A model generated the notes under the pieces. That model ran no database searches. It worked only from the letters and a program-made list of their open reading frames with translations, and had not been told where the DNA came from. Shown in pieces: positions 33,402 to 42,744 of a stretch of DNA of 64,000 nt (the stretch's first letter is position 1; every line of letters starts with the position of its first letter). This DNA comes from Pseudophaeobacter arcticus DSM 23566 (GTDB lineage: Bacteria > Pseudomonadota > Alphaproteobacteria > Rhodobacterales > Rhodobacteraceae). Where the stretch lies: NCBI RefSeq assembly GCF_000473205.1, contig NZ_KI421507.1, forward strand, positions 3,271,057-3,335,056, read 5' to 3'. The translations under genes were made by a program, and so were the position numbers.

Positions 33402-33758
33402 ATGGACCCTGATCTAGAGAAGCAGAGAAATGAGACGTTCTGGGTTTTCAATGACATTGCATCTAAGAACCCGATCCCAGAAATGGCTATTGTTGACTTC
33501 CATATGATCCCTTCAAATTCCCATGCTGAGTGGGAGAAGATGAGCAAAGAGCTGCAGGGTCAGGGGTTTACCGTAGAACGGCATGACGACCCGGAAGGAC
33601 CGACGATGGAAATCCGCACACGACCACTTGCTCTCAGTGCTGAAGTAATTTGGGAATATGAAGAACGTCTGACTTTGCTGGCGAGGCGATACAACTTCAA
33701 ACCAGATGGGTGGGGTTTTTCTGGTGTATCCACAAACGAGGGTTTCGTTGGCGTCTGA
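33402..33758 (+). CDS. rraB: RraB-like regulator of RNase E activity
   Basis: The 118-residue protein has the RraB-type domain: an N-terminal part with NETFWVFNDI, then VDFHMIPSNSHAEWEKMS, FTVERHDD and a C-terminal helix with YEERLTLLARRY and KPDGWGF. In E. coli RraB binds RNase E and lowers its activity. The ATG at 33402 follows a TGAGGT ribosome-binding site; a GTG 12 bp upstream lies over that site and is less likely. It is a single gene between two minus-strand units. Family assignment is by pattern only. Confidence 0.72.
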   Translation: MDPDLEKQRNETFWVFNDIASKNPIPEMAIVDFHMIPSNSHAEWEKMSKELQGQGFTVERHDDPEGPTMEIRTRPLALSAEVIWEYEERLTLLARRYNFKPDGWGFSGVSTNEGFVGV

Positions 33759-33860
33759 TCAACAAGCGAATTTGCGAATGTATTAGAGTTTCGTACCTGT
33801 AGCAAAGTCCGCATAGCGAGCCTTCAAGGATTGCCACAATCAGGTGGTGTTACACCAATT

Positions 33861-33953
33861 GCCAAAGCGCCGCTTTGGCAGCGCCCGAACCGCCCCCACG
33901 GGGCGGGCGCTTCGCTTCCCACCCCTCGGTTCGGACGCAGCGGTTTTGTGAAG
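33861..33953. repeat. GC-rich palindromic intergenic element
   Basis: GCCAAAGCG (33861-33869) and CGCTTTGGC (33871-33879) form perfect 9-bp arms. A second region follows, with CCGCCCC/GGGGCGG near 33890-33908. The 314-bp gap between rraB and rplQ holds this and the rplQ terminator and no gene. Its look suggests a dispersed palindromic repeat; copy number was not tested. Confidence 0.4.
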
Positions 33954-34011
33954 CGGAGCAAACTCCACCAAGCAGCCAGGGGTTAGAAAACTCATCGTCT
34001 GATAACATTTC

Positions 34012-34045
34012 AAAAGAAAAGCCCCCGCTCCAGCGGAGCGAGGGC
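34012..34045 (-). terminator. terminator of rpsM-rpsK-rpoA-rplQ
   Basis: GCCCCCGCTCC (34021-34031) pairs with GGAGCGAGGGC (34035-34045) with one G-U or mismatch, and T-rich sequence follows on the minus strand (TTTTCTTTT). It lies 28 bp after the rplQ stop. Confidence 0.75.
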
Positions 34046-34072
34046 CATACCATCTGACGATGTCAGAGGGTC

Positions 34073-34498
34073 TTATTCTGCGTCGGCAGCTTCGATTTCG
34101 GCAGCGAGGCGGGCCTTGTCGGCGGCGCCTTTGGCAGAAACGTCACGGTCGACAAATTCGATGATCGCCATAGGCGCCATGTCACCATAGCGGAAGCCCG
34201 CTTTCAGGACGCGAACATAGCCGCCCTGACGGTCTTTGTAGCGGGGGCCAAGCACGTCAAACAGTTTGGCGACATACTGGTCTTCTTTCAGGCGCGCGTT
34301 GGCCTGACGACGGGCGTGCAGGTCGCCGCGTTTTGCCAGGGTGATCATCTTTTCGATGATGGGGCGCAATTCTTTTGCCTTGGGCAGAGTTGTTTTGATC
34401 TGCTCGTGCTCGATCAGCGAACCAGCCATGTTTGCAAACAGGGCCTTACGGTGCTCATGAGTACGGTTCAGGCGGCGGTAACCACGTGCGTGACGCAT
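34073..34498 (-). CDS. rplQ: 50S ribosomal protein L17
   Basis: The 141-residue protein begins [20 protein letters not shown] and contains [20 protein letters not shown], the L17 signature. The C-terminal 25 residues are an Ala/Glu-rich tail usual in alphaproteobacteria. It is the last gene of the alpha operon here, 156 bp after rpoA and followed by a terminator. The spacer to rpoA contains a GGGCAG/CTGCCC hairpin that may modulate its expression. Confidence 0.98.
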   Translation of the reverse strand: MRHARGYRRLNRTHEHRKALFANMAGSLIEHEQIKTTLPKAKELRPIIEKMITLAKRGDLHARRQANARLKEDQYVAKLFDVLGPRYKDRQGGYVRVLKAGFRYGDMAPMAIIEFVDRDVSAKGAADKARLAAEIEAADAE

Positions 34499-34654
34499 TG
34501 TTCAAATCCTTCTTTCGCGTTTTGCTTTGTCTGTCAGCCGATGCGTGTCAGCTGCTCTCCTTGGGGCATGTGCCCATCTTTCCCCGCCAGCGCGGGCATT
34601 GTTTAAGGGCAGACCTGGGCCTGCCCTCAAAATCATTGTGACCTTGTGAGGTTC

Positions 34655-35671
34655 TTAGAACGTATCTTCGAACTTCTTGGCCAGATCTTCGATGTTGTCT
34701 GGTGGCCAGTCCTCGACGTCCATGCCGAGGTGCAGACCCATGCCGGACAGCACTTCTTTGATCTCGTTCAGCGACTTGCGGCCAAAGTTTGGCGTGCGCA
34801 GCATTTCTGCTTCGGTCTTCTGGATCAGATCGCCGATGTAAACGATGTTGTCGTTCTTGAGGCAGTTTGCCGACCGGACAGACAATTCCAGCTCGTCCAC
34901 TTTCTTGAGCAGAAGTGGGTTGAACTCGAGACCATCGTCTTCGTCCTGACGGTTCGCCGACTCGGGCTCTTCAAAGTTGACGAAGATCGACAGCTGGTCC
35001 TGCAGAATGCGCGCAGCATAGGCCAGCGCGTCATCCGGGGTAACGGACCCGTCTGTTTCGATTTTCAACGTCAGCTTGTCATAGTCCAGCACCTGGCCCT
35101 CACGGGTGGGCTGCACGTCATAAGAGACCTTTTTCACAGGCGAGTAGATCGCATCGATTGGGATCAGACCAATAGGGGCGTCTTCTGGCTTGTTCTTGTC
35201 GGCAGAGACATAGCCCTTGCCGGTGTTCACGGTGAGTTCCATGAACAGATCAGCGCCGTCATCCAGATGGCAGATCACGTGTTCGCGGTTCAGCACCTCG
35301 ATACCTGCGGACTCAGAGATGTCACCGGCGGTAACAACGGCTGGGCCTTTTGCATTGATCGACAGGCGCTTGGGGCCTTCGACTTCCATGCGCAGGGAGA
35401 CACCCTTGAGGTTAAGGATGATATCGGTGACATCTTCACGAACGCCCGCGACGCTGGAGAATTCGTGCAGAACGTTGTCGATCTGTACAGATGTGATCGC
35501 GGCACCTTGCAGCGAGCTCATCAGAACGCGGCGCAGCGCGTTGCCAAGCGTCAGGCCAAAGCCACGCTCAAGCGGTTCGGCAATAATTGTTGCCTGACGT
35601 GCGGGATCGTTGCCCGGCTTTGCTTCAAGCTGCGTTGGCTTGATCAGCTCGGCCCAATTTTTATGGATCAT
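34655..35671 (-). CDS. rpoA: RNA polymerase alpha subunit
   Basis: The 338-residue subunit has the N-terminal assembly domain with [20 protein letters not shown] and the C-terminal DNA-binding domain (about 255-325) with [16 protein letters not shown] and [16 protein letters not shown]. The ATG at 35671 follows a GGAGGG box and gives the usual start [10 protein letters not shown]; an in-frame ATG 30 bp upstream would add an unusual extension. It lies between rpsK and rplQ. Confidence 0.98.
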   Translation of the reverse strand: MIHKNWAELIKPTQLEAKPGNDPARQATIIAEPLERGFGLTLGNALRRVLMSSLQGAAITSVQIDNVLHEFSSVAGVREDVTDIILNLKGVSLRMEVEGPKRLSINAKGPAVVTAGDISESAGIEVLNREHVICHLDDGADLFMELTVNTGKGYVSADKNKPEDAPIGLIPIDAIYSPVKKVSYDVQPTREGQVLDYDKLTLKIETDGSVTPDDALAYAARILQDQLSIFVNFEEPESANRQDEDDGLEFNPLLLKKVDELELSVRSANCLKNDNIVYIGDLIQKTEAEMLRTPNFGRKSLNEIKEVLSGMGLHLGMDVEDWPPDNIEDLAKKFEDTF

Positions 35672-35785
35672 GCAGTCCCTCCATTCCTGTCTGTACCTCA
35701 TGTCCGAAGGTGCAGACGCCCGAGGTTTAAAATGACGGACTGGGGCCCAGCAAACAAGCGGGGCCCCAGCGTAAGTCTCGAAGTC

Positions 35786-36175
35786 TTAGACGCGACGACG
35801 CTTAGGTGGACGGCAGCCATTGTGTGCCATCGGTGTTACGTCGCGGATCGAGGTGATGTTGAAGCCAATTGCGGCCAGGGCGCGCAGGGCAGATTCACGA
35901 CCGCCACCGGGGCCCTGAACTTCAACTTCAAGAGTTTTAACACCGTGATCCTGAGCTTTTTTGCCCGCATCTTCTGCCGCCATCTGAGCCGCATAAGGAG
36001 TCGACTTACGCGACCCCTTGAAGCCCATGGAACCAGCAGAGGACCATGCAATAGCGTTACCCTGAACGTCAGAGATCAGGATTTTGGTGTTGTTGAACGA
36101 TGAGTTCACATGCGCAACACCAGTTGCGATGTTCTTACGCTCTTTTTTCTTCGTACGAGTCTTATCGCGTGCCAT
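35786..36175 (-). CDS. rpsK: 30S ribosomal protein S11
   Basis: The 129-residue protein has the S11 core [36 protein letters not shown] and the C-terminal [10 protein letters not shown]. It forms part of the platform of the small subunit. A GGGAGGG box lies in front. It is 15 bp downstream of rpsM. Confidence 0.98.
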   Translation of the reverse strand: MARDKTRTKKKERKNIATGVAHVNSSFNNTKILISDVQGNAIAWSSAGSMGFKGSRKSTPYAAQMAAEDAGKKAQDHGVKTLEVEVQGPGGGRESALRALAAIGFNITSIRDVTPMAHNGCRPPKRRRV

Positions 36176-36190
36176 TGATCAAACCCTCCC

Positions 36191-36559
36191 TTACTTCTTC
36201 TTACCAGCAATAGCCTTTGCGGGGCCTTTGCGAGTGCGAGCGTTGGTGTGGGTACGCTGACCGCGAACGGGCAGGTTACGACGATGGCGCAGGCCGCGGT
36301 AGCAACCCAGATCCATCAGGCGCTTGACGTTCATCTGAACTTCGCGACGCAGGTCACCTTCAACGGTGAAGTTTGCGTCGATGTGCTCGCGGATGGCCAG
36401 AATTTCGGCATCAGACAACTGGTTGACACGGCGCGCCGCGTCAATGCCCACGGCTTCGCAGATTGCGGCAGCCGAGGTGTTTCCGATTCCGGTGATATAT
36501 GTGAGGGCGATAGGTACCCGCTTAGCAGCGGGGATGTTTACGCCGGCAATACGTGCCAC
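36191..36559 (-). CDS. rpsM: 30S ribosomal protein S13
   Basis: The 122-residue protein begins [20 protein letters not shown] and ends with the basic tail [14 protein letters not shown], as expected for S13, which contacts the head of the small subunit and the P-site tRNA. Translation starts at GTG with an AAAGGAA box in front. It is the first gene of the unit rpsM-rpsK-rpoA-rplQ, with its own promoter candidate at 36714-36742, because an exported protein gene separates it from adk. Confidence 0.97.
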   Translation of the reverse strand: MARIAGVNIPAAKRVPIALTYITGIGNTSAAAICEAVGIDAARRVNQLSDAEILAIREHIDANFTVEGDLRREVQMNVKRLMDLGCYRGLRHRRNLPVRGQRTHTNARTRKGPAKAIAGKKK

Positions 36560-36713
36560 GTTTCACTTTCCTTTTCGTTGCGGTTCCGTAGCTCCAGAAC
36601 CTTTTTTCACAACGCTTGACCCTGGCAATTCAGCCGTTCAGCCCAGCATTTTGAGGTGGTCATGCGGGCAAAAGAATCCGCCCACATGGAATCATCCCAC
36701 AAAGGGATGGGGT

Positions 36714-36742
36714 TGCGTATGAGGATTTGAGCAGAGCGTCAA
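36714..36742 (-). promoter_or_regulatory. candidate promoter of rpsM-rpsK-rpoA-rplQ
   Basis: On the minus strand TTGACG (36737-36742) and TACGCA (36714-36719) are 17 bp apart. The leader that follows contains a CATCCC/GGGATG hairpin. A second TTGACG lies 9 bp further upstream. The -10 box is weak. Confidence 0.45.
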
Positions 36743-36802
36743 CCCGTCAAGAGATGAACCAGGCTCTTTTCGTCAAAATGCGGCCTTTTCAGCCAATTGG
36801 CA

Positions 36803-37183
36803 TCAAGATTGACAATTGTAAAACCGAAGCGGCTCTGGGTCGCCCGTAAAAATGGAGACAACACCAGGCAGCTCAGGATCGCTCACGATGGTGAACAGCT
36901 GCGGCATAAATTCCGGGCCTGGCATCTCACACTGACCAATATGGGTGGTCACTTCATAGGTTCTCCACTGATACTGCGCCTTGGGCGTGAAAGAGCAGAA
37001 ATACTCCAACGAGCTATACCCAGATTCAGTCAGGAGCAGTCCACCGTTCCCTGCATACTCAAGATCGCCATCCGGGCTCGACATCACGATGTCGCATCCC
37101 TCTGGACTATCGACAAGCAATTGTTGCGCCTGAAGCGGCAGGCTGAAGGATAGCAGCGCAAGGGAAGATAAAAGGAATTTCAT
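36803..37183 (-). CDS. hypothetical exported protein between adk and rpsM
   Basis: I do not recognise this 126-residue protein. It starts with a clear signal peptide (FLLSSLALLSFSLPLQAQ), and the mature part of about 107 residues has four Cys (in GCDIV, EYFCSF, GQCEM and FYNCQS), fitting two disulfides in the periplasm. It lies between adk and rpsM, genes that are normally adjacent, and base composition is lower in GC than its neighbours, so it may be a later insertion. No neighbour suggests a function. Confidence 0.7.
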   Translation of the reverse strand: MKFLLSSLALLSFSLPLQAQQLLVDSPEGCDIVMSSPDGDLEYAGNGGLLLTESGYSSLEYFCSFTPKAQYQWRTYEVTTHIGQCEMPGPEFMPQLFTIVSDPELPGVVSIFTGDPEPLRFYNCQS

Positions 37184-37295
37184 TAGCTAGGCTTTCTCAA
37201 AAATTGCACAAGTCTGGTCAACTATACTCAGGTTGTTTCAGATTGTGTGAACACTTCGTCTGTTTCTGAAAAAAGCGACCCTTGCAGGCACAGCC

Positions 37296-37331
37296 AAATC
37301 CAGGGGCAAATCTAAGGGCAAATCCAGGGGC
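37296..37331. repeat. three tandem 12-bp repeats
   Basis: Units AAATCCAGGGGC, AAATCTAAGGGC and AAATCCAGGGGC lie end to end in the gap between adk and the exported protein gene. The middle unit differs at two positions. They are not in a gene. Confidence 0.8.
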
Positions 37332-37366
37332 AAAACCGGCCTCCCGCATTCCCCTGGCACGCAGAC

Positions 37367-37388
37367 AAAAAAGGAGCCCCGAGGCTCC
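37367..37388 (-). terminator. terminator of rplO-secY-adk
   Basis: GGAGCC (37373-37378) pairs with GGCTCC (37383-37388) around CCGA; on the minus strand six T follow. It is 34 bp after the adk stop and separates adk from the next genes. Confidence 0.8.
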
Positions 37389-37421
37389 CTTTGTTTAGTA
37401 TCGAATGTCGGCTTGCGGGTT

Positions 37422-38069
37422 TTATTCGGCAAGAACCGAGGCAATATCCGCCTTCACCGCAGCCATATCTTGCAGCCCGTCAACGGATTTCAGATCGCCT
37501 TTGGCGTAGTAATAGCCCAGCAAGGGAGAGGTCTTTTTGTAATACTCCATCAGACGGGTCTTGAGGCTTTCCTCGTTGTCGTCTGCACGGCGCTTTACCT
37601 CTGTGCTGCCACAGTTGCTGCATTTGCCATCCGCAGGCCATGGCTTGGTCTCGTCATGGTAGACCTCACCGCAGCCGCCGCAGGTTGACCGGCCTGTGAT
37701 CCGCGCCACCAAAGCGCTGTCATCCACTGCCATCTCGATCACCGCGTCCAGGGTCAGACCCATTTCCGCCAGCAATTCGCCCAGGGCATCGGCCTGCCCC
37801 AGGGTGCGGGGGAAGCCATCAAAGATAAAGCCACCCTCGGCACCTTCGGCAATCTTTTCACGGATCAGGCCAATAACGATCTCATCCGTGACCAGCTCAC
37901 CGCGCGCGATCACGTCAGCGACCTTTTTGCCCATCTCCGAGCCACTGGCCTGCGCATCGCGCAGCATATCCCCAGTGGAGAGCTGAACCATGCCGCGAGT
38001 CTCAGTCAAATGACGCGCCTGTGTTCCCTTACCAGCGCCGGGTGGCCCCAAAAGTATAATATTGGTCAT
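37422..38069 (-). CDS. adk: adenylate kinase
   Basis: The 215-residue enzyme has the P-loop [10 protein letters not shown] (8-17), the AMP-binding LSTGDMLRD, and [12 protein letters not shown]. The LID domain contains a zinc-binding set CGGC...CSNC, the four-Cys type of Gram-positive and some alphaproteobacterial enzymes. It interconverts ATP, ADP and AMP. The start overlaps the secY stop (ATGA), and a strong terminator follows 34 bp downstream. Confidence 0.97.
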   Translation of the reverse strand: MTNIILLGPPGAGKGTQARHLTETRGMVQLSTGDMLRDAQASGSEMGKKVADVIARGELVTDEIVIGLIREKIAEGAEGGFIFDGFPRTLGQADALGELLAEMGLTLDAVIEMAVDDSALVARITGRSTCGGCGEVYHDETKPWPADGKCSNCGSTEVKRRADDNEESLKTRLMEYYKKTSPLLGYYYAKGDLKSVDGLQDMAAVKADIASVLAE

Positions 38070-39430
38070 CGACGAGATGGCCCCCGTTTTGCACGTTTCT
38101 TGTTCCGGCCACGCAGCTGGCTCTTCTCGATGAGCCCCTCATACTGATGCGCCAACAGATGGCTTTGCGCCTGCTGAATGGTGTCCATAGTCACCGAGAC
38201 CACAATCAGCACCGATGTCCCGCCAAAATAAACCGGGAAGGCAAACTGGCCACGCAGCACTTCTGGAAGCAGGCAAACCACCGCCAGATACATCGAGCCA
38301 AGTACCAGGATGCGGTTCACCACATATTCGATATATTCAGCAGTCTTCTTGCCAGGGCGAATACCAGGCACAAAGCCGTTCTGGTTCTTCAGGTTATTCG
38401 CCACATCCTCGGGCTTAAACGCCACATTGAAGGTGTAGAAATAGGCAAAGAACACGATCATCGAGACAAAGAACAACAGGTAGAGCGGCTGGCCGGGGCC
38501 AAAGTTGGCCAGAAGCCAGGACATCACCGGACCGTTGGTTGCACCGGAAGAGAAGGCAGAAATCGTGGTCGGCAGCAGCAGCAGCGAACTGGCAAAGATC
38601 GCTGGGATAACACCGGCTGGGTTGACCTTGACTGGCAGGTGCGAGGAACCACCATCATAGACCTTCATGCCGACCTGGCGGCGCGGGTATTGAATGTGGA
38701 TCTTGCGCAGGGCGCGTTCCATGAAGACAACAAACATGATCACTGCAATCACCATCAGGATCACGCCAATGATCACGGCGGGGCTGATCGCACCGGACCG
38801 ACCGGAGGCAAAGAACTGCGCAATGGAGGCCGGAACCTCGGCAATGATGCCGACAAAGATGATCAGCGAGATACCATTGCCCAGGCCGCGCTGGGTGATT
38901 TGCTCGCCCAGCCACATCAGGAACATGGTGCCACCCACCAGGGTGATCATGCAGGCCATGCGGAAATACATGCCCGGATCGGTCGCCAGATCACCGGCTT
39001 CCAGCGAGACCGCCAGACCATAGGCCTGGGCTGTCGCCAGCGCCACGGTGCCGTAGCGGGTGTATTGGTTGATTTTCTTCTGGCCCTGGGCACCCTCTTT
39101 TTTGAGCTGCTCAAGCGCCGGCACCATCGAGGTCAGCAACTGGACAATGATCGAGGCCGAAATATAGGGCATGATGCCCAGGGCAAAGATGCCCATACGG
39201 CCAAGGGCGCCACCGGTGAACATCGACACCATGCCGCCAATGCCCTGCCCTGCCGCTTCCATAAAGTTGCGAAGGGCGCCTGAGTCGATACCGGGAACCG
39301 GAATAAAGGTTCCGAGGCGATAAACGACCAAAAGGCCAAGCGTAAACAAGATGCGATTGCGCAGATCCGTGGCTTTGCCAAGTGCGGACCAGCTGGTGTT
39401 CGCTGCCATTTGTTCTGCTGCTGATACCAT
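38066..39430 (-). CDS. secY: protein translocase subunit SecY
   Basis: The 454-residue protein has ten membrane helices and the SecY motifs: [15 protein letters not shown] in the first helix region (plug and lateral gate), [19 protein letters not shown], and the large cytoplasmic loops containing [15 protein letters not shown]. It forms the translocation channel with SecE and SecG. The ATG at 39430 is preferred to one 21 bp upstream. It overlaps adk by 4 bp and follows rplO by 110 bp. Confidence 0.97.
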   Translation of the reverse strand: MVSAAEQMAANTSWSALGKATDLRNRILFTLGLLVVYRLGTFIPVPGIDSGALRNFMEAAGQGIGGMVSMFTGGALGRMGIFALGIMPYISASIIVQLLTSMVPALEQLKKEGAQGQKKINQYTRYGTVALATAQAYGLAVSLEAGDLATDPGMYFRMACMITLVGGTMFLMWLGEQITQRGLGNGISLIIFVGIIAEVPASIAQFFASGRSGAISPAVIIGVILMVIAVIMFVVFMERALRKIHIQYPRRQVGMKVYDGGSSHLPVKVNPAGVIPAIFASSLLLLPTTISAFSSGATNGPVMSWLLANFGPGQPLYLLFFVSMIVFFAYFYTFNVAFKPEDVANNLKNQNGFVPGIRPGKKTAEYIEYVVNRILVLGSMYLAVVCLLPEVLRGQFAFPVYFGGTSVLIVVSVTMDTIQQAQSHLLAHQYEGLIEKSQLRGRNKKRAKRGPSRR

Positions 39431-39540
39431 GAAATGGGTCTCTTTTTGCAAAAACGCCGCCCGGAGCCCTTTTCCGGCTCGGACGGCGTATAGGGAAACT
39501 GATGACCTATGTAAGCGGCATTATCACCGCTCACAAGGCG

Positions 39541-40011
39541 TTACTCAGCTGCGGCTGCTGTTGCCACGGTCAATGCGCCACCGGCCTTTGCAACTGCCTC
39601 AATGGCAGCGGCGGATGCGCCGGTTACGGCGATGGTGGCTTTTGCGGTGAGTTCACCTTTGGCCAGAACGCGGACACCGTCTTTTTTGCGGCGGATCAGA
39701 CCGGAAGCCACCAGGGTGTCTTCGGTGATCGAGGCTGCGTCCAGCTTGCCCAGGTCGATGAATTTCTGGATCAGGCCCAGGTTCACAACGGCATATGCCT
39801 TGCGGTTTGGCTTGTTGAAGCCACGCTTAGGCAGACGTTGGTACAATGGCATCTGACCGCCTTCGTAGCCATTGATCGAAACACCCGAACGGGATTTCTG
39901 ACCTTTGATACCACGGCCACCCATTTTACCCTTGCCGGAGCCGGGACCACGGGCAACGCGCATACGTTTTTTGGCAGCACCTGGATTGTCGCTGAGTTCG
40001 TGAAGTTTCAT
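39541..40011 (-). CDS. rplO: 50S ribosomal protein L15
   Basis: The 156-residue protein begins [20 protein letters not shown], then [13 protein letters not shown] glycine-rich sequence and [15 protein letters not shown], the L15 signature. The C-terminal end is a short Ala-rich extension. An AAGGAG box precedes the ATG. In most bacteria rpmD lies directly upstream; here a DUF1127 gene, two lipoprotein genes and two terminators intervene, so rplO-secY-adk must have its own promoter. Confidence 0.97.
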   Translation of the reverse strand: MKLHELSDNPGAAKKRMRVARGPGSGKGKMGGRGIKGQKSRSGVSINGYEGGQMPLYQRLPKRGFNKPNRKAYAVVNLGLIQKFIDLGKLDAASITEDTLVASGLIRRKKDGVRVLAKGELTAKATIAVTGASAAAIEAVAKAGGALTVATAAAAE

Positions 40012-40214
40012 TTCGCTTCTCCTTCGCCGGATGTGATCCCAGAAGCGTAAACAGGATCAACCACGGCATGTCTTTGATATATGATTCCATGACCCCAAGA
40101 GGCCACCGCAGGCATATAGCCGCCCTGCCCCAATGGATCAAGCCCTAGCAGTTCCTACCGCCCCAGATTGACGCCATGGCAACGGCTGATGCGGCTGACG
40201 CGGCCCATAAAGTC

Positions 40215-40244
40215 AAAAAACGCCCCTGTTTAACCAGAGGCGTT
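40215..40244 (-). terminator. terminator of the DUF1127 gene
   Basis: AACGCCCCTG (40219-40228) pairs with CAGAGGCGTT (40235-40244), with one mismatch or G-U pair, and on the minus strand a T-run follows. It lies 42 bp after the DUF1127 stop. Confidence 0.75.
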
Positions 40245-40285
40245 TTCCAACCAAGAGCAAGGGCGGCCCCCTCCGGCAGGACGAT

Positions 40286-40498
40286 CTAGAGGTTATGCAC
40301 GTGTTTGCGCGCGATATCTGCAATATCACAGCGGCGGACCCCGATGTCGGCCAGCTCACGATTGGTGAGGCGGGACAGCTGCGTATAGGTGCGCTTGTAT
40401 TCGCGGTTCATCGCCCAGTTTGCGCTGGCTTGCGCCACAAAAGCCCGCAGACGCGCGGTGATGCTAAATTCGGTGGTGGTGTTGTGAACAAATGCCAA
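40286..40498 (-). CDS. DUF1127 domain-containing small protein
   Basis: From a TTG start at 40498 the 70-residue protein has the family layout: a variable N-terminus (AFVHNTTTEF), a helix with WAMNREYKRT and the C-terminal DUF1127 motif LSRLTNRELADIGVRRCDIADIAR. The TTG is supported by AAGGAA six to seven bp in front. DUF1127 proteins in Rhodobacterales and Rhizobiales are Arg-rich, act with RNA in stress responses in studied cases, and are often followed by small RNAs; the role here is unknown. It has its own terminator and sits between a lipoprotein gene and rplO. Confidence 0.82.
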   Translation of the reverse strand: MAFVHNTTTEFSITARLRAFVAQASANWAMNREYKRTYTQLSRLTNRELADIGVRRCDIADIARKHVHNL

Positions 40499-40660
40499 TT
40501 GGCTATTCCTTATCCGCGGCTGAGACCCATTTCCCAGCCCTTTTTCTAACCTGTTTAGGTGTCTCTGGAATAAAGGTATAAATTTGTTACAAACAACCAC
40601 TGCCACGGGACAACCTGCTATGCATCTAGCGCATAGAAGGCGGGCAGTAGGAGAGAACGA

Positions 40661-41146
40661 TCAGTTGCCCTGGCAGCCTTGACGGTAAAGCCCAGGATCT
40701 ACAGTGCCTCGACCAAATCTTTGTGTCCCATCGCATTTACCCCTGATATAAGGGGCGTGCCCGCCAGCCAAATTAAACACATCGCCTACTTCCGAAGCCA
40801 CAGTCAAACCTTCGTGCAGGAAACGCGGCAAACAGGACCATCCACCACCACGCTTATCTGTGACTGGATTGTTGCTATTGCGCCGATACTTAAAGCACAG
40901 CTGTTTCGAGTCCTGCCGGACATCTGCCGACAAGCTTTCCCTATTTCCAGGATACCAGAGCCAGCTTTTTTGTGCTGTCTCAAAGAAAACAATCTGAAAC
41001 CCGTGTTGTGGATCAAACAGCATCACCGTTTTTGCAGGAACTGCCTCCAATGCACTGTTTGTGTCCACTCCAAGGTTTTCTTCGCAACCGGCCTGCAGCA
41101 CTAACAAAGACAAACCCAGCACCGCTCCCAAAACGCGCATCAACAC
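40661..41146 (-). CDS. putative lipoprotein
   Basis: A 161-residue protein not recognised beyond its export signal: a hydrophobic N-terminus with lipobox LQAGC (Cys21). The mature part contains five more Cys, including CFKYR, SCLPR, GKCDG and the terminal QGCQGN. It overlaps the end of the upstream lipoprotein gene by 7 bp, so the two are co-translated. It is followed by a DUF1127 gene on the same strand. Together these genes split rpmD from rplO. A start two codons later (ATG at 41140) is possible. Confidence 0.68.
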   Translation of the reverse strand: MLMRVLGAVLGLSLLVLQAGCEENLGVDTNSALEAVPAKTVMLFDPQHGFQIVFFETAQKSWLWYPGNRESLSADVRQDSKQLCFKYRRNSNNPVTDKRGGGWSCLPRFLHEGLTVASEVGDVFNLAGGHAPYIRGKCDGTQRFGRGTVDPGLYRQGCQGN

Positions 41147-41763
41147 TTCAGTCGGACTTCAGCCCAATAATGACCACTGTCCATCCATTCTCTTCTCTCG
41201 ACAACGGGAATAGGCATCCGTTTCAGGTTCAAATGGCTTACGTCTGCTCCAAGGACATTCCCACCGGTAGCTGCCATAATTTTTGCGAGGGATTCAGGGT
41301 CGGAGATACGCGTGCCTTTCAGATCATAATGGCCAACCCGGCGTCCAACACAGTAGGTCCGCCGTGCCACTTCCTTAGCCAGTTTCAAAATGCTGCCAGT
41401 ACCGCCACCGTTGACCACCTGTTCATAAGCGGCCTGCGAAAGATCATTGGAAATATCAGCCAGAATCACATCCGGAATTCTGTGATCAGGAACGATCCCG
41501 TCAGGGCGTTCAGGAACTGGACGCAGTACAACATTGAAATAGGCTTCAGGTAGCGACTGACTTCTCCTTACGGTGACGTGGAATGCACTGTAGTTATCCC
41601 GGTCGCCATTGACCGTCACAACGCCAATTTTGCTGTAGTTTGCACGTTCGGCATCGCTGGGGCCCGCTCGAAAACTTGCCAAGTAGGCGTCATACTCGGC
41701 CTGCGACATTCCACATGCCGAGAGAAGAAAAGAGCTGACAAGAGTTGCAAGAAGTAACCGCAT
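41140..41763 (-). CDS. putative lipoprotein
   Basis: From ATG 41763 the 207-residue product has a lipoprotein signal with lipobox LSACG (Cys17). The ATG 27 bp upstream would leave polar residues before the signal. The mature part has KIGVVTVNGDRDNYSAFHVTV, AYFNVVLRPVPERPDG and a C-terminal HYWAEVRLKC; no family is recognised. It overlaps the second lipoprotein gene. It starts 97 bp after the rpmD terminator, so it begins a new transcription unit. Confidence 0.68.
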   Translation of the reverse strand: MRLLLATLVSSFLLSACGMSQAEYDAYLASFRAGPSDAERANYSKIGVVTVNGDRDNYSAFHVTVRRSQSLPEAYFNVVLRPVPERPDGIVPDHRIPDVILADISNDLSQAAYEQVVNGGGTGSILKLAKEVARRTYCVGRRVGHYDLKGTRISDPESLAKIMAATGGNVLGADVSHLNLKRMPIPVVERREWMDSGHYWAEVRLKC

Positions 41764-41804
41764 TCGCTGATCCCAAATTGGAAATATCAACCCTAGCCCT
41801 AAAT

Positions 41805-41836
41805 AAAAAACGCCCCGCAGACAAGCTGCGAGGCGT
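41805..41836 (-). terminator. terminator after rpmD
   Basis: ACGCCCCGCAG (41810-41820) pairs with CTGCGAGGCGT (41826-41836) with one G-U pair, followed on the minus strand by a run of six T. It ends the rpmC-to-rpmD ribosomal protein unit. Confidence 0.85.
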
Positions 41837-41860
41837 CAGTAGTCTAGTTTTCAAAAGAGC

Positions 41861-42049
41861 TTAGTCGCGCTCTTCGATGATCTCTACCATGTGAGAGACC
41901 TTGCGCACCATGCCACGAACCGAAGGGGTATCTTCGAGTTCACGGGTCTTGTGCATCTTGTTCAGGCCCAAACCGATCAGCGTCGCGCGCTGGTCGGCGG
42001 GGCGGCGGATCGGGGAACCGATCTGCTTAACAACGATTGTTTTAGCCAT
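41861..42049 (-). CDS. rpmD: 50S ribosomal protein L30
   Basis: The 62-residue protein reads [40 protein letters not shown], the standard L30 sequence and length. It is the last gene of the rpmC-rpsQ-rplN-rplX-rplE-rpsN-rpsH-rplF-rplR-rpsE-rpmD unit, 12 bp after rpsE, with a strong terminator 25 bp downstream. Confidence 0.97.
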   Translation of the reverse strand: MAKTIVVKQIGSPIRRPADQRATLIGLGLNKMHKTRELEDTPSVRGMVRKVSHMVEIIEERD

Positions 42050-42061
42050 CTGTCCGTCTCC

Positions 42062-42631
42062 TTACGCTTCTGCTGCTTCAGCAACAGGTGCTTCGTCCCG
42101 CTTGGGCAGGATGTCGGCGACCTTTTTACCACGACGCTGAGCAACCGAACGAGGGCTTTGCTCTTTGGTCAGGCCGTTGATGGTTGCACGGATCATGTTG
42201 TAGGGGTTCTGCGAGCCGATCGATTTGGACACAACGTCTTTGACGCCGAGCATTTCGAAAACTGCACGCATTGGACCACCAGCGATAATACCGGTACCTT
42301 CAGGGGCGGTCCGCATTACAACTTTGCCGGCGCCGTGGCGGCCTGCGATGTCGTGGTGCAGGGTACGACCCTCTTTCAGAGGCACACGAACCATCTGACG
42401 CTTGGCCTGTTCAGTGGCCTTACGGATGGCTTCAGGTACTTCTTTGGCTTTACCTTTGCCAAAGCCAACACGGCCCTTTTGGTCACCAACAACAACCAGT
42501 GCTGCAAAACCAAAGCGCTTACCGCCTTTTACAGTTTTGGATACACGGTTGATCGCAACCAAACGATCCGCAAATTCAGGTGTCTCATCACGGTCGCGAC
42601 GATTGCCACGGCGGTTATCACGTTCTGCCAT
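42062..42631 (-). CDS. rpsE: 30S ribosomal protein S5
   Basis: The 189-residue protein has the N-terminal double-stranded-RNA-like domain with [20 protein letters not shown] and the C-terminal domain with [20 protein letters not shown]. It ends in a short Ala/Glu tail. S5 contributes to decoding accuracy. The ATG at 42631 gives the usual start [10 protein letters not shown]; an upstream in-frame ATG would add an unconserved 21 residues. Confidence 0.97.
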   Translation of the reverse strand: MAERDNRRGNRRDRDETPEFADRLVAINRVSKTVKGGKRFGFAALVVVGDQKGRVGFGKGKAKEVPEAIRKATEQAKRQMVRVPLKEGRTLHHDIAGRHGAGKVVMRTAPEGTGIIAGGPMRAVFEMLGVKDVVSKSIGSQNPYNMIRATINGLTKEQSPRSVAQRRGKKVADILPKRDEAPVAEAAEA

Positions 42632-42744
42632 AAAGCATTCCTTTGTGTGTGGCGACTGGCGCCAATTGTTCCAATCCTGGTGAGGCGCGCCCAAAGACGC
42701 GCCCCCCGGATCATCGGGGAGGCGAAATCGCCGCCCGCAAGTCT

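Noticed and set aside
34646..36103. 485-codon plus-strand open frame opposite rpoA and rpsK
   Set aside because: It is the mirror of highly conserved ribosomal genes; GC-rich codon use leaves long antisense frames. The product has no family resemblance and no ribosome-binding site.
38147..39283. 378-codon plus-strand open frame opposite secY
   Set aside because: Antisense shadow of secY with His/Gln-rich low-complexity content typical of the reverse of membrane protein codons.
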